This document shows positions 63,037 through 64,000 of a stretch of DNA of 64,000 nt, piece after piece. Origin of the DNA: Liopterus haemorrhoidalis (lineage: Eukaryota; Arthropoda; Insecta; Coleoptera; Dytiscidae). The notes below the pieces were generated by a model that worked only from the letters and a program-made list of their open reading frames with translations, did not search any database and was not told the origin of the DNA. Each line of letters starts with the position of its first letter. Positions within the stretch are counted from its first letter, which is position 1. Both the position numbers and the translations under genes were made by a program. The DNA is taken from positions 2,438,924-2,502,923 of the forward strand of contig OZ020616.1 in assembly GCA_963971575.1 (NCBI GenBank), read 5' to 3'.

Positions 63037-64000
63037 AAAAACCATTTTTTTAGTCATAAGATAACGAAAATATTTATTTCAGTATTTGTTAATTTCCTTT
63101 TTGTGGTTTTCCGGTCCAAACCTGACCGCCACTGACTTTAAATTTAATCAGAATTCTACTTTTACGCAAGATGTGGTATTATCAGCAAATAGCACGAAGT
63201 TTGTGGGCGGTTGTGCGTACGGCCCCAAGTGATATTAGTGCTGCTCACGCGAACTATCTCATAAAGTGAACGAACTGCGAAAAAGTGGGAATTAGAAACG
63301 GGTCGGTTAATTTCAGAACACACTTACACCTTAATGTATAAACTTTGGTGATATCGCTACAAAATTAATTAACTCAAGTAATCTCAATTCATACTTTTTT
63401 AGTTGTTCAACACGTTCAATGTTAGAAAGATATGGCCATTATTAACGCGTATGAAAAGGTTAAAAATAATATATCATACTTGAGGTGCGTTCAGCATAAG
63501 GTAATAATCTACACCAGGGACATAGCCAGGGGGGGCAGAGGGGGCATTTGTCGGATAGCTACCTAGTCGTTTAAATGAAGGTGGAAAGACCGGGCCTTAA
63601 GGTCATAATGCCCGGAGGGGGGGGGGCACCTTAGCCCTCCAAATGAACCCGTAAATAAAAAAATTAACCTGTATAAAATTCTCGAGAGATAACTCCATTA
63701 TACTTCCAATAGTAATTTTCATCCCTTTCTGAGATCTCAGAATTATCATTGATAGCCCAAAAGTCATCCTATTATCACCTCTGTCCTCCCATTTTACCAT
63801 ATAGGCCGTGTCTCCAACGCTATAGCTTTGAAATTTTAATAAATCCTCAATCAAAATGTATAACTATTTATATAAAGATACAAAGTAAAATATAAACTAT
63901 TTTAGATCATGTAGTACCAAGTAACTTCCAAATTTAACGTTATACCTCATCTTCAATAATAAAATAGTGTATTGGGCCCGGTAGTTCAATTTCAACCACC
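63037..64000. other. Unassigned, with hAT-like and MITE end fragments
   Basis: 63514-63545 CCAGGGACATAGCCAGGGGG resembles hAT ends. 63560-63600 is the GGCCCGG MITE end seen at 49780 (AAGGTGGAAAGACCGGGCC|TTA). A run of G follows at 63615. An 83-codon minus frame at 63603-63854 is unassigned. Confidence 0.5.

Noticed and set aside
1..64000. LTR retrotransposons or integrated viral genes
   Set aside because: No long direct terminal repeats, primer-binding sites, protease/integrase motifs or viral structural genes were found on either strand.

Overview
The window reads as nuclear DNA of an insect (or another arthropod; a beetle is plausible but not provable here). It is strongly AT-rich. I see one spliced protein-coding gene that looks like a host gene. 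The rest is a dense, layered graveyard of transposable elements: many mariner/Tc1/IS630-type transposons, hAT and PIF/Harbinger-type pieces, non-LTR retrotransposon fragments (RLE-bearing R2-like, Jockey, RTE, CR1/L2-like), Penelope-like fragments, tRNA-derived SINEs, MITEs and fold-back elements. No LTR retrotransposon, rRNA, functional tRNA gene, CRISPR or bacterial-type operon was seen.

The commonest repeats are three families of 0.5-1.4 kb that I call A, B and C. All share one plan: a 5' end repeated in inverted form just inside the 3' end, an internal short-repeat tract ((TCTG)n or (TG)n), and a short GC-rich or palindromic hairpin at the 3' terminus. That is the layout known for non-autonomous Helentrons (DINE-1/HINE elements). 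Full or partial copies: A at 111, 8557, 20317, 25807, 26098, 56682 and 59319; B at 4180 and 59141; C at 7509, 12938, 27566, 45239, 48013 and 55072, plus solitary C ends. Four of the C copies carry, at the same internal spot, different tRNA-like modules with recognisable pol III A and B boxes, and a fifth keeps a degraded trace.

Region by region: 1-5 kb holds family A, a mariner remnant, a 1.08 kb element with perfect 31-bp ends and an 8-bp target duplication, and family B. 5.4-6.7 kb is a full-length dead mariner. 7.5-9.4 kb is a C/A chimera with a SINE inside. 10.3-15.9 kb has an IS630-like relic, an R2-like retrotransposon relic, a C copy, a DD41D transposon with 110-bp ends and a 666-bp fold-back. 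16-23 kb has three mariner pieces, a THAP exon, hAT and A with two further elements inserted. 23.3-24.8 kb is a MADF-encoding transposon cut by a second transposon. 25.6-31.4 kb is A, C, hAT and MITE pairs. 31.8-35.2 kb is the host gene, predicted to encode a secreted helical 250-residue protein, with a hAT fragment in intron 1. 35.3-43.9 kb is a run of non-LTR fragments. 45-49 kb is two C copies. 50.5-51.7 kb is the only transposase gene here that is still open: an IS630-like DD38D element with matching ends and TA duplication. 53-63 kb is nested mariner, Penelope, A, B, SINE and Tc1 insertions.

The insertion order can be read directly in several places. Near 59 kb: mariner, then SINE, then B, with an A segment inside B. 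Near 56 kb: mariner split by A and by a TTA-flanked MITE. Near 62 kb: Tc1 split by a SINE with a perfect 10-bp duplication. These give clean empty sites. Residue counts, frames and splice sites were worked out by hand, without database searches.
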